Shown here: positions 18,639-32,517 of the stretch, in pieces | How the letters are laid out: the number at the start of each line of letters is the position of its first letter | Numbering within the stretch: the stretch's first letter is position 1 | Source of the DNA: Alteromonas sp. KUL106 | GTDB taxonomy: Bacteria > Pseudomonadota > Gammaproteobacteria > Enterobacterales > Alteromonadaceae | Assembly: GCF_009811415.1 (NCBI RefSeq) | Contig: NZ_BLIG01000006.1 | Span: 62,001-126,000 of the forward strand | Length of the DNA: 64,000 bases | Reading direction: 5' to 3' | The notes under the pieces: generated by a model | Databases searched by the model: none | The model's input: only the letters and a program-made list of their open reading frames with translations | Told to the model about the DNA's origin: nothing | Translations under genes and position numbers: made by a program

Positions 18639-19835
18639 CTATCTAAACAGCACCTTTTCTTTGTTAAACCAGTGGATACAGAAGAAAATCAGTCCGGTTG
18701 CAATCACTGCAGTAGACGTAAATATGCCAAAGAGCGCAAAATAGTCCATGGTACCTTTGAACAGCTCTTTCATCGCCAAAGCAACGTTAGTCAGCGGTAC
18801 CCAAACCCAGCCGCCTTTAAGCTCTACACCAGGCATCATGGCGATAATTACAGGGAAAATAACCACCATAATTAGTGACCCCATATAGCTTTGCGCTTCT
18901 TTAAACGAGCGAGCATAAATTGATAGTGACAGCAGAATAGCGGCGAACACTGCCACCACCGGCACCAACATCAAGAAGATCAGCAAGAAGTCTACAAGAC
19001 CAATCATCGACATGATCTTAACCACGAACTCAACGGCCATGCCTTGTGACAACACCAGCCCCCATATGGCCATGGAAGAAACGGTAATAAGCGCAGTTAT
19101 TATGCCCGCAGTAGCGATAGTAAAGAATTTACCCAGTACCAGCTTATGACGGTCCATCGGCGATATAAGTAGCGTTTCTAATGTACCACGCTCCTTCTCA
19201 CCGGCACCTAAGTCAGCCGCTGGGGCCATGGCACCTTGAAGGCACAAGATAAAAATAAAGTATGGCAGCATACCGCCTAAGCGTTCACCCCACACTTCAC
19301 GTTCATCGGCGACATTTTGCTTTTCTATTTTGATTGGCTTTAACAGAGCCTCTTGCTGAGTTTCATCTAGATTAAGCTGCGCAAAAGCGGTCTGTTGAAA
19401 AGCATCGGTATATTCATCAATGATGTCGGATACACGCCCCATCACCTTATTAAGACCCGCATCGTTTAGATAAAGCTCAATTTTATGCTGACCTGAACGC
19501 AAAACGTCGCTATCAAAGGTTTTGGGAATAACCAAGACAAAATCTAACGTTTCATTCTTGATGAGTTTGGCATAGTCAGTCTCATCACCAATAGCAACCG
19601 ATTCGAACTTGTCTGGTGCGTCGTTAAAAGACTGTACAATTGCAGGTGCATAAGCTTCACCAACTATCGCGTATTTCAGTACTTTATTTTCAGCTTTATC
19701 CGCCGCTGAACTCATGAAAAAGAACGCAACACCGAAAATAGCTGGGAATAACAAAAGCGGTAAACCAATCATAAATATGATGGTTTTCTTATCCCGTAAA
19801 AGCTCTTTGAATTCCTTTTTAAAGATTAACCACAT
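18639..19835 (-). CDS. ABC transporter permease, NatB-like (ABC-2 type)
   Basis: A 398-residue protein with one N-terminal TM, a long extracytoplasmic domain (about residues 40-175) and five or six C-terminal TMs, including GAGEKERGTLETLLISPMDRHKLVLGKF, the characteristic cytoplasmic loop of NatB/YhaP-type ABC-2 permeases. Its start overlaps the upstream ATPase gene by 17 nt. Sodium export is the activity named for the family; the substrate here is unknown. Confidence 0.85.
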   Translation of the reverse strand: MWLIFKKEFKELLRDKKTIIFMIGLPLLLFPAIFGVAFFFMSSAADKAENKVLKYAIVGEAYAPAIVQSFNDAPDKFESVAIGDETDYAKLIKNETLDFVLVIPKTFDSDVLRSGQHKIELYLNDAGLNKVMGRVSDIIDEYTDAFQQTAFAQLNLDETQQEALLKPIKIEKQNVADEREVWGERLGGMLPYFIFILCLQGAMAPAADLGAGEKERGTLETLLISPMDRHKLVLGKFFTIATAGIITALITVSSMAIWGLVLSQGMAVEFVVKIMSMIGLVDFLLIFLMLVPVVAVFAAILLSLSIYARSFKEAQSYMGSLIMVVIFPVIIAMMPGVELKGGWVWVPLTNVALAMKELFKGTMDYFALFGIFTSTAVIATGLIFFCIHWFNKEKVLFR

Positions 19836-20640
19836 TACTCATCTCCTCAGGATCCATTGATAGTGTTTTTAGGAAGCTCTTGTGCATTTGCCCGCCAGCT
19901 TCGTCATTACCAGACAAAGCACTAAAGGCAGCAAGCGAGTCGTTAAATACCGTTTCACCTTGGTTAATCACGGTCACCTTGTCGCAAAGGGTTTGCACCT
20001 CATCAAGATGGTGAGTAGAGAAAATAACCGGGGTACCTTTATCTTTAAGGCGTTGAATGAATTCCATCACAGTACTCGTTGCCATAATATCAAGGCCGGT
20101 AGTCGGTTCATCAAGTACCACGAGTTCAGGCTCGTGTATAACAGCGCGGGCAATAGAGACTTTTTGCTTCATTCCTGACGAGAAGTTTTCGGCCCGTCTA
20201 TCAAGGAAGGTTTGCATATCGAGTAAGTCAGCTAATTCTTCAATACGCGCGTTTATCACATTTTTCGGAATACCGTGTAACTCACCGAAGTAGCTAATAT
20301 TTTCCCGGCCACTTAAACGGCCATAAAGGCCCGTTGAGCTAGATAAAAAGCCAATTTTCTTACGGGCAATATTGGGGTTGGAAAGCACATCCTCACCACC
20401 AATAATGACTTTCCCGCTATCAGGTTTAAGCGCGGTTGAAAGCATGCGAAGTGTGGTTGTTTTTCCAGCTCCGTTTGGACCCAGTAAACCAAGCACTTGC
20501 CCTTTTTCGCAAGTAAACGACACATCCCTTACCGATTGGAAATAGCGCCCTTTTAATCGCGGGTCCTTTTTTTCTTGTTCACTAAGCTTTTTTGGGTTTT
20601 CCACCTCAAAACGCTTAGCAAGGCCTGATATTTCAATCAT
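19819..20640 (-). CDS. ABC transporter ATP-binding protein, NatA-like
   Basis: A 273-residue ABC ATPase with Walker A (GLLGPNGAGKTTT), signature FSSGMKQKVSIARA, Walker B (LVVLDEPTTGLD) and H-loop (STHHLDE). The N-terminus RFEVENPKKLSEQEKKDPRLKGRYFQ carries a charged insert often seen in NatA-type proteins. It forms a two-gene operon with the overlapping permease gene. Confidence 0.87.
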   Translation of the reverse strand: MIEISGLAKRFEVENPKKLSEQEKKDPRLKGRYFQSVRDVSFTCEKGQVLGLLGPNGAGKTTTLRMLSTALKPDSGKVIIGGEDVLSNPNIARKKIGFLSSSTGLYGRLSGRENISYFGELHGIPKNVINARIEELADLLDMQTFLDRRAENFSSGMKQKVSIARAVIHEPELVVLDEPTTGLDIMATSTVMEFIQRLKDKGTPVIFSTHHLDEVQTLCDKVTVINQGETVFNDSLAAFSALSGNDEAGGQMHKSFLKTLSMDPEEMSNVVNL

Positions 20641-20942
20641 TTCCCTTCCCTCTTCTCACGTGTGGACAGTCAATACTGTTCATTATTGTTGTAGGCTTGC
20701 TATCGCTGACAATTTTGCCTTATTCATTTTTGCGCGTGTGGTTTTTTAATATACAGCGTTAACCAACACATCCTAGTAGTCTTTACATGCAGATATTTAT
20801 TACAGCATTCCTTGTTTTTATTTGTTGTACAAGTTTCAACCGTACATTAAGTGTTAGTAAATATTTCTCAATTTACTCTGCAGCGAAGCCATAAAAAAAC
20901 CCACCTAGCGGTGGGTTTTCAATCTACGATTAAGCGTTCGAT
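20641..20942. other. 302-nt intergenic region between natA-like gene and recA
   Basis: It holds the upstream region of the NatA-like gene, including a GGGAAGGGAA-type ribosome binding site on the minus strand, and the recA terminator. No open frame or clear promoter can be supported. Confidence 0.6.
20893..20919 (-). terminator. recA terminator
   Basis: Stem AAAACCCACC / GGTGGGTTTT with a TAGC loop. Read on the minus strand it ends in a T-run. It lies 24 nt after the recA stop. Confidence 0.9.
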
Positions 20943-21989
20943 TTACTCAGGAAGCACATCGTCTTCATGCTGAGATACCGGCTCTTCTGCTTTCACTGTC
21001 TTAGACAGCAGTAGCTCTTGGCGGATCTTTGTTTCAATCTCGTTAGCTATCTCTGGGTTCTCTTTCAAGAACTTCATGACGTTCGCTTTACCTTGACCAA
21101 TGCGGTCGCCCTTGTAGCTGTACCAAGCACCCGCTTTATCAACTAGCTTTTGCTTAACACCAAGGTCAATAAGCTCAGCTTCTTTGCTGATACCTTCGCC
21201 GTAGCGGATCATAAATTCAGCTTGTTTAAACGGAGGTGCAACTTTGTTCTTAACAACTTTCACGCGAGTTTCGTTACCAACTACCTCATCGCCTTCTTTA
21301 ACCGCACCAATGCGGCGAATGTCTAGACGAACAGAAGAGTAGAACTTAAGTGCGTTACCACCAGTTGTAGTTTCTGGGTTACCAAACATTACACCAATCT
21401 TCATACGAATCTGGTTAATGAAGATGCACAGTGTATTCGAGCGTTTAATATTACCAGTAAGCTTACGCAACGCTTGTGACATTAGACGTGCCTGAAGACC
21501 TACGTGAGAATCTCCCATGTCACCTTCAATTTCAGCTTTAGGTGTAAGTGCAGCAACCGAGTCAACAATAACCACATCTACCGCACCTGAGCGTACTAGC
21601 ATGTCGCAAATTTCTAGCGCTTGTTCACCTGTGTCCGGCTGAGATACCAACAATTCATCGATATTAACGCCAAGCTTCTCTGCGTATACTGGGTCGAGCG
21701 CATGCTCAGCATCAACGAACGCACAGGTTTTACCTTTCTTCTGAGCTTCAGCGATAACTTGAAGTGTTAATGTGGTTTTACCTGATGATTCAGGACCATA
21801 AATTTCTACTACACGTCCACACGGAAGACCGCCTATTCCTAGAGCGATATCAATGGTGAGTGAGCCAGTAGAAATCGCTTCAATATCCATTGCTTGGTTG
21901 TCGCCTAAACGCATGATAGCGCCTTTACCAAATTGCTTTTCAATTTGGCCAACTGCGGCGGTTAAAGCTTTTGATTTGTTATCGTCCAC
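20943..21989 (-). CDS. recA: recombinase RecA
   Basis: 348 residues, normal RecA length. Visible are the P-loop [11 protein letters not shown], the [20 protein letters not shown] region, the L1/L2 loops and the acidic C-terminal tail (EDDVLPE). RecA forms filaments on single-stranded DNA for strand exchange and activates LexA self-cleavage. A clear LexA box lies 100 nt upstream, so SOS induction is expected, and a terminator follows. Confidence 0.98.
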   Translation of the reverse strand: MDDNKSKALTAAVGQIEKQFGKGAIMRLGDNQAMDIEAISTGSLTIDIALGIGGLPCGRVVEIYGPESSGKTTLTLQVIAEAQKKGKTCAFVDAEHALDPVYAEKLGVNIDELLVSQPDTGEQALEICDMLVRSGAVDVVIVDSVAALTPKAEIEGDMGDSHVGLQARLMSQALRKLTGNIKRSNTLCIFINQIRMKIGVMFGNPETTTGGNALKFYSSVRLDIRRIGAVKEGDEVVGNETRVKVVKNKVAPPFKQAEFMIRYGEGISKEAELIDLGVKQKLVDKAGAWYSYKGDRIGQGKANVMKFLKENPEIANEIETKIRQELLLSKTVKAEEPVSQHEDDVLPE

Positions 21990-22089
21990 GTATATATCCT
22001 CTAGGATTTGCGGTTAAATTTTCTTTCGATGCTTTCATTGCCAACTTTGCTTTCTGGGCATGAAGGTATCAAATAATGATCACATTCTA

Positions 22090-22109
22090 TACTGTACAAG
22101 CATACAGTT
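22090..22109 (-). promoter_or_regulatory. LexA (SOS) box upstream of recA
   Basis: TACTGTACAAGCATACAGTT matches the gammaproteobacterial SOS consensus (CTGT-N8-ACAG, core 22092-22107). It lies 101-120 nt upstream of the recA start, in the gap between pncC and recA. Confidence 0.92.
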
Positions 22110-22122
22110 TCAACCCGTGTTT

Positions 22123-22662
22123 TTAATTTTCACTCAACATTTTAATCAAGTGGGTGATGGCGAAGGTGATAGCATGCTGGCGCACTTCATCCCTATTACC
22201 ACTAAACACTTGCTTGATTTGTTCTGACGCCTCGCCACAAAGAAAACCAAACCACACAGTGCCCACCGGCTTTTCTTCGCTGCCACCACCGGGACCTGCA
22301 ATACCACTGACCGTGACGACAAGTTGCGCACCACTGTTGCCGCGCACGCCATCCGCCATTTCCTTTACTGTTTGTTTCGACACCGCGCCGTACTCGTTTA
22401 GCGTCTGCTCTGTTACGCCCAGTATGCTTTGCTTTGCGTCATTAGAGTACGTCACCCAAGACTGGTTAAACCAATCAGAACTGCCAGCTACACTGGTAAA
22501 GGCAAACGCTATTCCACCACCTGTACACGACTCAGCGCTCGACACAGTCCAGCCTTTTTCCCTTAGTGCGTCGCCCAATACCTGAACTTGGGCAGATAAT
22601 GCGCTATCAAGTATTAAAGGGGTGGCGTTTGCTGTCGAATCAGTTGAAAATGTTGTGCTCAT
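22123..22662 (-). CDS. pncC: nicotinamide-nucleotide amidase (CinA C-terminal domain)
   Basis: A 179-residue protein equal to the CinA C-terminal domain alone. Motifs are VSSAESCTGGGIAFAFT near residue 40 and TVSGIAGPGGGSEEKPVGTVWFG near residue 120, the deamidase signature of PncC. It converts NMN to nicotinate mononucleotide in pyridine nucleotide salvage. It lies upstream of recA on the same strand, a conserved arrangement in gammaproteobacteria, and is divergent from mutS. Confidence 0.93.
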   Translation of the reverse strand: MSTTFSTDSTANATPLILDSALSAQVQVLGDALREKGWTVSSAESCTGGGIAFAFTSVAGSSDWFNQSWVTYSNDAKQSILGVTEQTLNEYGAVSKQTVKEMADGVRGNSGAQLVVTVSGIAGPGGGSEEKPVGTVWFGFLCGEASEQIKQVFSGNRDEVRQHAITFAITHLIKMLSEN

Positions 22663-22787
22663 TTGGAAATACCTAAATACACCTGTTGTGCTTTGTCAGA
22701 TCTTCGCTTGATCTTAGTGGGCGTGAGTTTATCATTTATTCTCCTCAACAGGCATTAAACCCAGCAACAAATTCGCAGAGGCATTTT

Positions 22788-25427
22788 TTGGAATCACATA
22801 CTCCTATGATGCGCCAATACCTGACTATTAAGGCGCAGCATCCGAATATTCTACTGTTTTATCGCATGGGCGACTTTTATGAGTTGTTTTACGACGATGC
22901 CAAAAAAGCTGCAGAACTATTGGATATTTCATTAACGGCAAGGGGTAAATCCGGCGGTGAGCCTATTCCTATGGCAGGCGTGCCTTATCATGCGGTTGAA
23001 AGCTACCTATCGCGCTTAGTAAAAATGGGCGAGTCAGTGGCCATTTGCGAACAGGTAGGCGACCCAGCCACTAGTAAAGGGCCTGTAGACCGGGCAGTAC
23101 AGCGCATTGTTACACCCGGTACGGTCACTGACGAAGCGCTGTTAGAAGAACGTCGCGACAATATTCTCGCTGCTGTTTGCGGTCACAGTATGCACTATGG
23201 ACTGGCAACCTTAGATGTTACAAGCGGTCGCTTTGTTGTGTTTGAATGCGACAGCGATGAAAGCTTGCTCGCTGAAATTCAGCGCATTAACCCAGCTGAA
23301 CTGCTTTACCCAGAAGGGTTTGAAAGCTTAACGCTGGTTGAGAAACGCAAAGGTCTTAGACGCCGTCCTGAATGGGAATTCGACATTGATACCGCCACAG
23401 AGCAGTTAAACGCTCAGTTTGAAACGAAAACATTAGACGGCTTTGGTATACAAGGCATCACGAAAGGTTTAGGCGCGGCGGGTTGCGTTTTACAATATGT
23501 AAAAGATACCCAGCGCACGGCTCTGCCGCACATCCGCCGCATCCAGACGGAACAGCAAGACAGCCGCGTGCAGCTTGATGCCGCCACCCGCAGGAACCTA
23601 GAACTTACCCATAATTTGTCGGGCGGGCAGGAAAATACGCTGTTTAGCGTGATGGATACCACCACTACGGCCATGGGCAGTCGTATGCTACAGCGGGTTA
23701 TTCACTCGCCTTTGACCGATCAACATGAACTGCACAGCCGCTTAGATGCTGTTGAAACCTTTATTAACGATGACCCTGAAGATATTCGCACTGGGCTAAA
23801 GCACATTGGTGATATTGAACGTATTATGGCCCGCTTAGCCCTTCGCTCTGCGCGCCCTCGCGACTTTGCTCGCCTAAAAAATGCGTTTAATGCACTGCCT
23901 GACTTACAAAATGCCCTCGCTCGGTTCGATACAGGGCAAATCAGAAGTATCAGCGAAACTATTGGCACTTACCCTGAACTTCAAGCCCTGCTAAACAATG
24001 CCATTATCGATAATCCGCCCGTGGTAATACGGGATGGCGGCGTAATTGCCGAAGGCTACAACGCCGAGCTTGATGAGCTTCGCAAACTATCACAAGGTGC
24101 CACCGACTATTTAGATGCCATGGAGCAACGTGAGCGCGAACGCACGGGAATTTCTACGCTTAAAGTGGGTTATAACAGAGTTCACGGGTTCTTTATTGAA
24201 ATTAGCCGAGCGAACAGTGCCTTAGCACCTGCAGAATATATTCGAAGACAAACCCTTAAAAACACTGAACGTTACATAACACCAGAACTTAAAGAGCATG
24301 AGGATAAAGTATTGAGCAGCCAAGGCGCTGCGCTCGCCCTTGAAAAGCAGCTCTATGAAGCCTTGTTCGACAACTTTGCACCACACCTAAACAATTTAAT
24401 AGAAACCGCAGCGGCGCTTGCCAAGCTTGACGTGCTGTGCTGCTTTGCTGAGCGTGCTGTGTCCCTTGATTGGTATCGACCTCACTTGAGCCAAGAATGT
24501 GCGCTGACTTATGATGCCGGTCGCCACCCTGTGGTTGAGAACGTAATGAAAGACCCTTTCATTGCTAACCCACTTCAGCTAGACACTGAGCGTCGCATGC
24601 TGATTATTACCGGTCCAAACATGGGGGGTAAGTCGACCTACATGCGTCAAACTGCCCTTATTGCTTTGTTGGCCTGCATTGGTAGTTTTGTCCCTGCGGA
24701 AAATGCCCACATCGGAAAACTTGATCGTATCTTCACGCGAATTGGTGCATCAGACGATTTGGCATCTGGTCGCTCTACCTTCATGGTAGAGATGACAGAA
24801 ACAGCAAACATTCTCAATAATGCCACTGAGAATTCATTGGTGTTAATGGATGAAATTGGTCGTGGCACCAGCACATACGACGGCTTGTCACTCGCATGGG
24901 CCTGTGCGAGTTACTTGGCAAAGCAGCTGAATGCTTATACGCTTTTTGCTACACATTACTTCGAACTGACTGAGCTACCAGAAACGCAAACTGGGGTCGT
25001 TAACGTCCATCTAGATGCAATGGAATTTGAAGATACCATACGTTTTATGCACACCGTATCGGAGGGCGCAGCAAGCAAAAGCTTTGGTTTACAGGTAGCC
25101 CAGCTTGCTGGCGTACCAAAAGCCGTCATCAAAGCAGCGCAACAGAAACTCGCGGTATTAGAATCGTCACATATTATGATCAGCGATGAAGGCGAGATTG
25201 GGGAATCTAGCGGTAAACCAAGTACCCCAAACAGCCCGCTAGGGAACGCTAACCAAGCTAGTGCGTCGACACGTTTAGCGTCTAAATCCCAAGGCCAAGC
25301 CGAAATGCTATTCCCTGATAAACCACATCCTGTGATAGAGGCTCTTGAAAACTTATCACCGGATGAGTTGTCACCGCGTCAAGCTCTTGACCTTATTTAC
25401 ACGCTCAAGCGTTTAAGCCAATCTTAA
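22788..25427 (+). CDS. mutS: DNA mismatch repair protein MutS
   Basis: Visible are the mismatch-binding [11 protein letters not shown] motif near the N-terminus (Phe-x-Glu), Walker A ([14 protein letters not shown]), Walker B ([16 protein letters not shown]) and [11 protein letters not shown]. MutS recognises mismatches and recruits MutL. The frame is open from 22686, but a TTG at 22788 preceded by AGAGG at 6 nt gives 879 residues and an N-terminus [11 protein letters not shown] that aligns with the usual DAHTPMMQQYL start of MutS; no in-frame ATG or GTG lies upstream. A terminator follows. Confidence 0.95.
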   Translation: MESHTPMMRQYLTIKAQHPNILLFYRMGDFYELFYDDAKKAAELLDISLTARGKSGGEPIPMAGVPYHAVESYLSRLVKMGESVAICEQVGDPATSKGPVDRAVQRIVTPGTVTDEALLEERRDNILAAVCGHSMHYGLATLDVTSGRFVVFECDSDESLLAEIQRINPAELLYPEGFESLTLVEKRKGLRRRPEWEFDIDTATEQLNAQFETKTLDGFGIQGITKGLGAAGCVLQYVKDTQRTALPHIRRIQTEQQDSRVQLDAATRRNLELTHNLSGGQENTLFSVMDTTTTAMGSRMLQRVIHSPLTDQHELHSRLDAVETFINDDPEDIRTGLKHIGDIERIMARLALRSARPRDFARLKNAFNALPDLQNALARFDTGQIRSISETIGTYPELQALLNNAIIDNPPVVIRDGGVIAEGYNAELDELRKLSQGATDYLDAMEQRERERTGISTLKVGYNRVHGFFIEISRANSALAPAEYIRRQTLKNTERYITPELKEHEDKVLSSQGAALALEKQLYEALFDNFAPHLNNLIETAAALAKLDVLCCFAERAVSLDWYRPHLSQECALTYDAGRHPVVENVMKDPFIANPLQLDTERRMLIITGPNMGGKSTYMRQTALIALLACIGSFVPAENAHIGKLDRIFTRIGASDDLASGRSTFMVEMTETANILNNATENSLVLMDEIGRGTSTYDGLSLAWACASYLAKQLNAYTLFATHYFELTELPETQTGVVNVHLDAMEFEDTIRFMHTVSEGAASKSFGLQVAQLAGVPKAVIKAAQQKLAVLESSHIMISDEGEIGESSGKPSTPNSPLGNANQASASTRLASKSQGQAEMLFPDKPHPVIEALENLSPDELSPRQALDLIYTLKRLSQS

Positions 25428-25435
25428 AATTGTGC

Positions 25436-25473
25436 ATCATGTGGGCAAATTGATTGTCTGCCCACATGATTTT
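25436..25473 (+). terminator. mutS terminator hairpin
   Basis: A perfect 12-bp inverted repeat (ATCATGTGGGCA / TGCCCACATGAT) with an 11-nt loop, starting 8 nt after the mutS stop and followed by a short T-run. Confidence 0.75.
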
Positions 25474-25518
25474 GCGTATACTATCGCCCCGTCCAAAGTG
25501 TAGCTGGTTTTGTTCTAA

Positions 25519-27195
<1,677 letters not shown>

Positions 27196-27245
27196 TTTCT
27201 AATAAAAGGGGCGCTCTCTCCCGTTGCGCCCCATTCAATTGTTGA

Positions 27246-28547
<1,302 letters not shown>

Positions 28548-28570
28548 TTAGCGCCTGTTAAAATGATGAA

Positions 28571-28597
28571 AAGCCGCTTTATGAAGCGGCTTTTTTG
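28571..28597 (+). terminator. eno terminator
   Basis: Stem AAGCCGCTT / AAGCGGCTT with a 4-nt loop followed by a T-run. Confidence 0.9.
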
Positions 28598-28679
28598 TGT
28601 CTACTTTTCGATCTGAGTAGCATCAAACGATTAATCTTGCTAGGGTTAAAGAACGACAGATAAGTATTCGACACCCCCA

Positions 28680-29402
28680 ATGGCTGTAGGCGACAAACTC
28701 TCCCATTCTCAAGCTGGCTTTTTCGGTGAAGCAGGTGAACTCGGCGGAAGCCATCCGCTGTTCAATGAAATATGCACCGCCTTGTATGAAAGGGAGGTTA
28801 TTTCTCTTGCGCACAGTAACATCAAGAACCTTTCATTACTTAAGCGTCGAATGGGCGGGCTTCCCTATCACGTGAAAGCTATTGCTCGATACATGATAAA
28901 TAACAGCAGCTCAAATAATCCATCCCCCCTAAAAACGGATACCCATAATGGAAGTTGGTATGCCAAGCAATCTGCAAAGTGCCCCGGTATTAATCATTTG
29001 GACGATGTAGAAAAGCGAGAACAGTGGTATAGGAAAAACGCTAGGTATGGCCTAGTTGTACCTGTTTTGATTTTAAATATGGAAGGCTCACACATTGAGC
29101 TTGATTCAATTGATATGGTAAATCAAGACAACACCCAGCTTCATCTGAACAAAAACGGGTGGTTTGCCAACTCGGGGGAATGCATTCACTCAACGACACT
29201 ACGCGATGATTTCGAAGCGAGCGCGGCACTGTCAGTTCAAAACAAAATACTATTGCGTCCTTCAAAGGCGATAATGACCGCTGCATGCAGTGGACACGCA
29301 TGGAGCTATAAATCCAAGCGTACTCCACGCGCTTTGTCCCTTCGTGAAATGCGCTTATCTACTCAAATTAACTGGAAAAACTTTACGCTGCTTAGTAGGT
29401 AA
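28680..29402 (+). CDS. hypothetical protein
   Basis: A 240-codon open frame between eno and the leu leader; I recognise no family. The stretch from about residue 56 (LKRRMGGLPYHVKAIARYM) onward looks like genuine soluble protein, with no signal peptide or membrane segment. The start is uncertain: the ATG at 28680 lacks a good ribosome binding site, and a shorter version from the ATG at 28851 is possible. It has Cys residues (CPGIN, GECIH, ACSGH) but no recognisable metal motif. Confidence 0.6.
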   Translation: MAVGDKLSHSQAGFFGEAGELGGSHPLFNEICTALYEREVISLAHSNIKNLSLLKRRMGGLPYHVKAIARYMINNSSSNNPSPLKTDTHNGSWYAKQSAKCPGINHLDDVEKREQWYRKNARYGLVVPVLILNMEGSHIELDSIDMVNQDNTQLHLNKNGWFANSGECIHSTTLRDDFEASAALSVQNKILLRPSKAIMTAACSGHAWSYKSKRTPRALSLREMRLSTQINWKNFTLLSR

Positions 29403-29574
29403 CAATGTCGCCACAAGAATAAAAAGCTAATAAAAACGCATAAAAAGCCACAAACTCCCTTCCGTCTTTATAGTCAAATTTAGTACAAACATCCTAATCA
29501 ACATCAGACATTCAAACTAAGCCCCCTTCTGAATGAGTGATATTACTGACTACGTTGACCTCACACTAAGACTG

Positions 29575-29592
29575 TTAGGATGAGCATCCTAA
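29575..29592. repeat. 18-bp inverted repeat upstream of the leu promoter
   Basis: TTAGGATGAGCATCCTAA: two perfect 8-bp arms around AG. It lies 57 nt upstream of the proposed leu -35 box. It could be a regulator-binding site or a weak terminator of the preceding gene; there is no T-run. Confidence 0.5.
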
Positions 29593-29648
29593 ATAATCAA
29601 AAGAAAGCATTTATACACGAAAAATATAGTCATTATTGTAATCAATGG

Positions 29649-29677
29649 TTGACCTCTTCATGCCACATGGGTACATT
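29649..29677 (+). promoter_or_regulatory. putative leuABCD promoter
   Basis: -35 TTGACC and -10 TACATT separated by exactly 17 nt, placing transcription start near 29684, about 30 nt before the leader peptide and 167 nt before leuA. Confidence 0.6.
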
Positions 29678-29714
29678 GTCGCTATCAACTTGGTCAGCAA
29701 AGAAACAATAGCAA

Positions 29715-29771
29715 ATGCGTACTCGTTTTCTTCTATCTCTACTCCTTATGGCAGCCAGACTGCACGGGTAG
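29715..29771 (+). CDS. leuL: leu operon leader peptide
   Basis: An 18-residue frame, MRTRFLLSLLLMAARLHG, with six leucine codons (CTT, CTA, CTA, CTC, CTT, CTG), five of them within six codons. It ends at TAG inside the sequence that can form the antiterminator. It precedes a terminator hairpin in front of leuA, the architecture of transcription attenuation by translation of leucine codons. The ribosome binding site is weak. Identification is from codon content and position. Confidence 0.85.
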   Translation: MRTRFLLSLLLMAARLHG

Positions 29772-29828
29772 ATTGCGACCAGCGATTTAAATTTACAAAA
29801 ACCCGTGCCGAGCACGGGTTTTTTTTTA
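29762..29828 (+). promoter_or_regulatory. leu attenuator: antiterminator and terminator
   Basis: The octamer GCACGGGT occurs twice, at 29762-29769 (end of the leader peptide) and 29812-29819. Both copies can pair with ACCCGTGC at 29801-29808. Pairing with the distal copy makes a terminator stem followed by a nine-T run; pairing with the proximal copy makes an antiterminator. When ribosomes stall on the leucine codons upstream, the proximal copy stays free and transcription of leuABCD continues. Mechanism inferred from the known leu/his/phe attenuators. Confidence 0.85.
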
Positions 29829-29850
29829 ACTATTCAACTGAGAGAGCGTC

Positions 29851-31410
29851 ATGACAAATCAAGTGAAGATCTTTGATACCACATTGCGAGACGGTGAGCA
29901 GGCCTTACCTGCAAGCCTAAGTGCCAAAGAGAAATTACAGATCGCGCTGGCGCTCGAACGGTTAGGCGTAGACATTATCGAAGCGGGCTTTCCTGTATCG
30001 TCGCCGGGTGACTTTCGCTCTGTACAAATGATCGCGAAAGAAGTTAAAAACGCCACTGTTTGTGGGCTGTCTCGCGCATTACCTGGAGACATTGACGCAT
30101 GCGGACAAGCTTTGAGCGTTGCAGAGCAGTTTAGAATTCACACCTTTATTGCAACGTCTGAAATTCACGTGGGCGCCAAACTTCGCAAGTCACAAGACGA
30201 AATTGTTGAGATGGCAGTCAAAGCGGTAAAACACGCAAGACAATATACAGATGACGTGGAGTTTTCATGTGAAGACGCAGGTCGCACCCACATAGATTAT
30301 TTATGCCGTATGGTAGAAGCAGCAATCAGTGCTGGTGCGACGACCGTTAACATCCCCGATACCGTAGGCTATACCACACCGACTGAGTTCGGCGGTATTA
30401 TCCAACAATTGTTTAACCGTGTTCCCAACATAGACAAAGCGACAATCTCCGTACATTGTCATAACGACTTAGGGTTAGCCGTAGCAAATTCATTAGCGGC
30501 GGTTGAGCAAGGTGCAAGACAGGTCGAGTGTACCATTAACGGTATCGGAGAACGTGCCGGTAATGCGTCACTAGAAGAAATTGCCATGATATTACAAACC
30601 CGCAAGAACATGTTGGGTTTCGAAACAAACATCAATTCTACGGAAATTTCACGCACATCAAAGCTTGTCAGTCAGCTTTGCAATATGCCTGTGCAGGCCA
30701 ACAAAGCGATTGTGGGCGCAAATGCATTCAGCCACTCATCAGGTATTCACCAAGACGGTGTATTAAAAGCACAAAATACCTATGAAATCATGACCCCAGA
30801 AAGCGTGGGTATTAACAAAAACAACCTTAATCTAACATCACGCTCTGGTCGTCATGTAATAAAGCATCGCCTAACCGAACTTGGCTATAAAACAGAAGAT
30901 TATGATTTAGAAGCGGTGTATGACGCCTTCTTGAAGTTAGCGGATAAGAAAGGCCAAGTATACGACTATGACCTTGAAGCCTTGTTGTTCTTCGACAAAC
31001 AGAAGCATGATCAAGCTCATTTCCAGCTACTTTATCTTCAAGCGAATTCAGGACGAGAAATTATTCCAAGTGCTACCGTTAAAATGAAGGTGGGTACTGA
31101 AGAAATTACTCAATCAAGCATCGGAAATGGGCCGGTAGATGCAGCTTATAAGGCGATTATGTCTATACTAGGTCACGAAGATTTAGAAGTTGTGGACTTC
31201 AAGCTAGATTCAAAAGGTGAAGGTGCCGACGCCTTGGCGCAAGTTAGCGTTATCGCAACCTACAAAGGCCGCCGTTTCCACGGAATTGGCCTCGCTACCG
31301 ACATTGTCGAAGCCGGTGTTAAAGCACTGATCTTCGTATTAAACAACACTTATTTGGCCGATCAAATTGATCAGCAGAAAAATCAACAAGAACGCGTTGC
31401 AGGAGTATAA
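29851..31410 (+). CDS. leuA: 2-isopropylmalate synthase
   Basis: 519 residues. Visible are the catalytic/metal segments [11 protein letters not shown] near the N-terminus, HCHNDLGLA in the TIM barrel, HSSGIHQDG, and a C-terminal regulatory (LeuA dimer) domain with the [13 protein letters not shown] leucine-binding region. It condenses acetyl-CoA with 2-oxoisovalerate, the first committed step of leucine synthesis. It is preceded by the leader peptide and attenuator and immediately followed by leuB. Confidence 0.97.
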   Translation: MTNQVKIFDTTLRDGEQALPASLSAKEKLQIALALERLGVDIIEAGFPVSSPGDFRSVQMIAKEVKNATVCGLSRALPGDIDACGQALSVAEQFRIHTFIATSEIHVGAKLRKSQDEIVEMAVKAVKHARQYTDDVEFSCEDAGRTHIDYLCRMVEAAISAGATTVNIPDTVGYTTPTEFGGIIQQLFNRVPNIDKATISVHCHNDLGLAVANSLAAVEQGARQVECTINGIGERAGNASLEEIAMILQTRKNMLGFETNINSTEISRTSKLVSQLCNMPVQANKAIVGANAFSHSSGIHQDGVLKAQNTYEIMTPESVGINKNNLNLTSRSGRHVIKHRLTELGYKTEDYDLEAVYDAFLKLADKKGQVYDYDLEALLFFDKQKHDQAHFQLLYLQANSGREIIPSATVKMKVGTEEITQSSIGNGPVDAAYKAIMSILGHEDLEVVDFKLDSKGEGADALAQVSVIATYKGRRFHGIGLATDIVEAGVKALIFVLNNTYLADQIDQQKNQQERVAGV

Positions 31411-32508
<1,098 letters not shown>

Positions 32509-32517
32509 AAAGACCCC

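Noticed and set aside
22154..22585. 143-codon plus-strand frame over pncC
   Set aside because: Antisense to a conserved gene, Pro/Ser-rich composition typical of a shadow frame.
29645..29854. 69-codon frame upstream of leuA
   Set aside because: It runs through the leader peptide in another frame and through the terminator; the Leu-rich 18-residue frame explains this region better.
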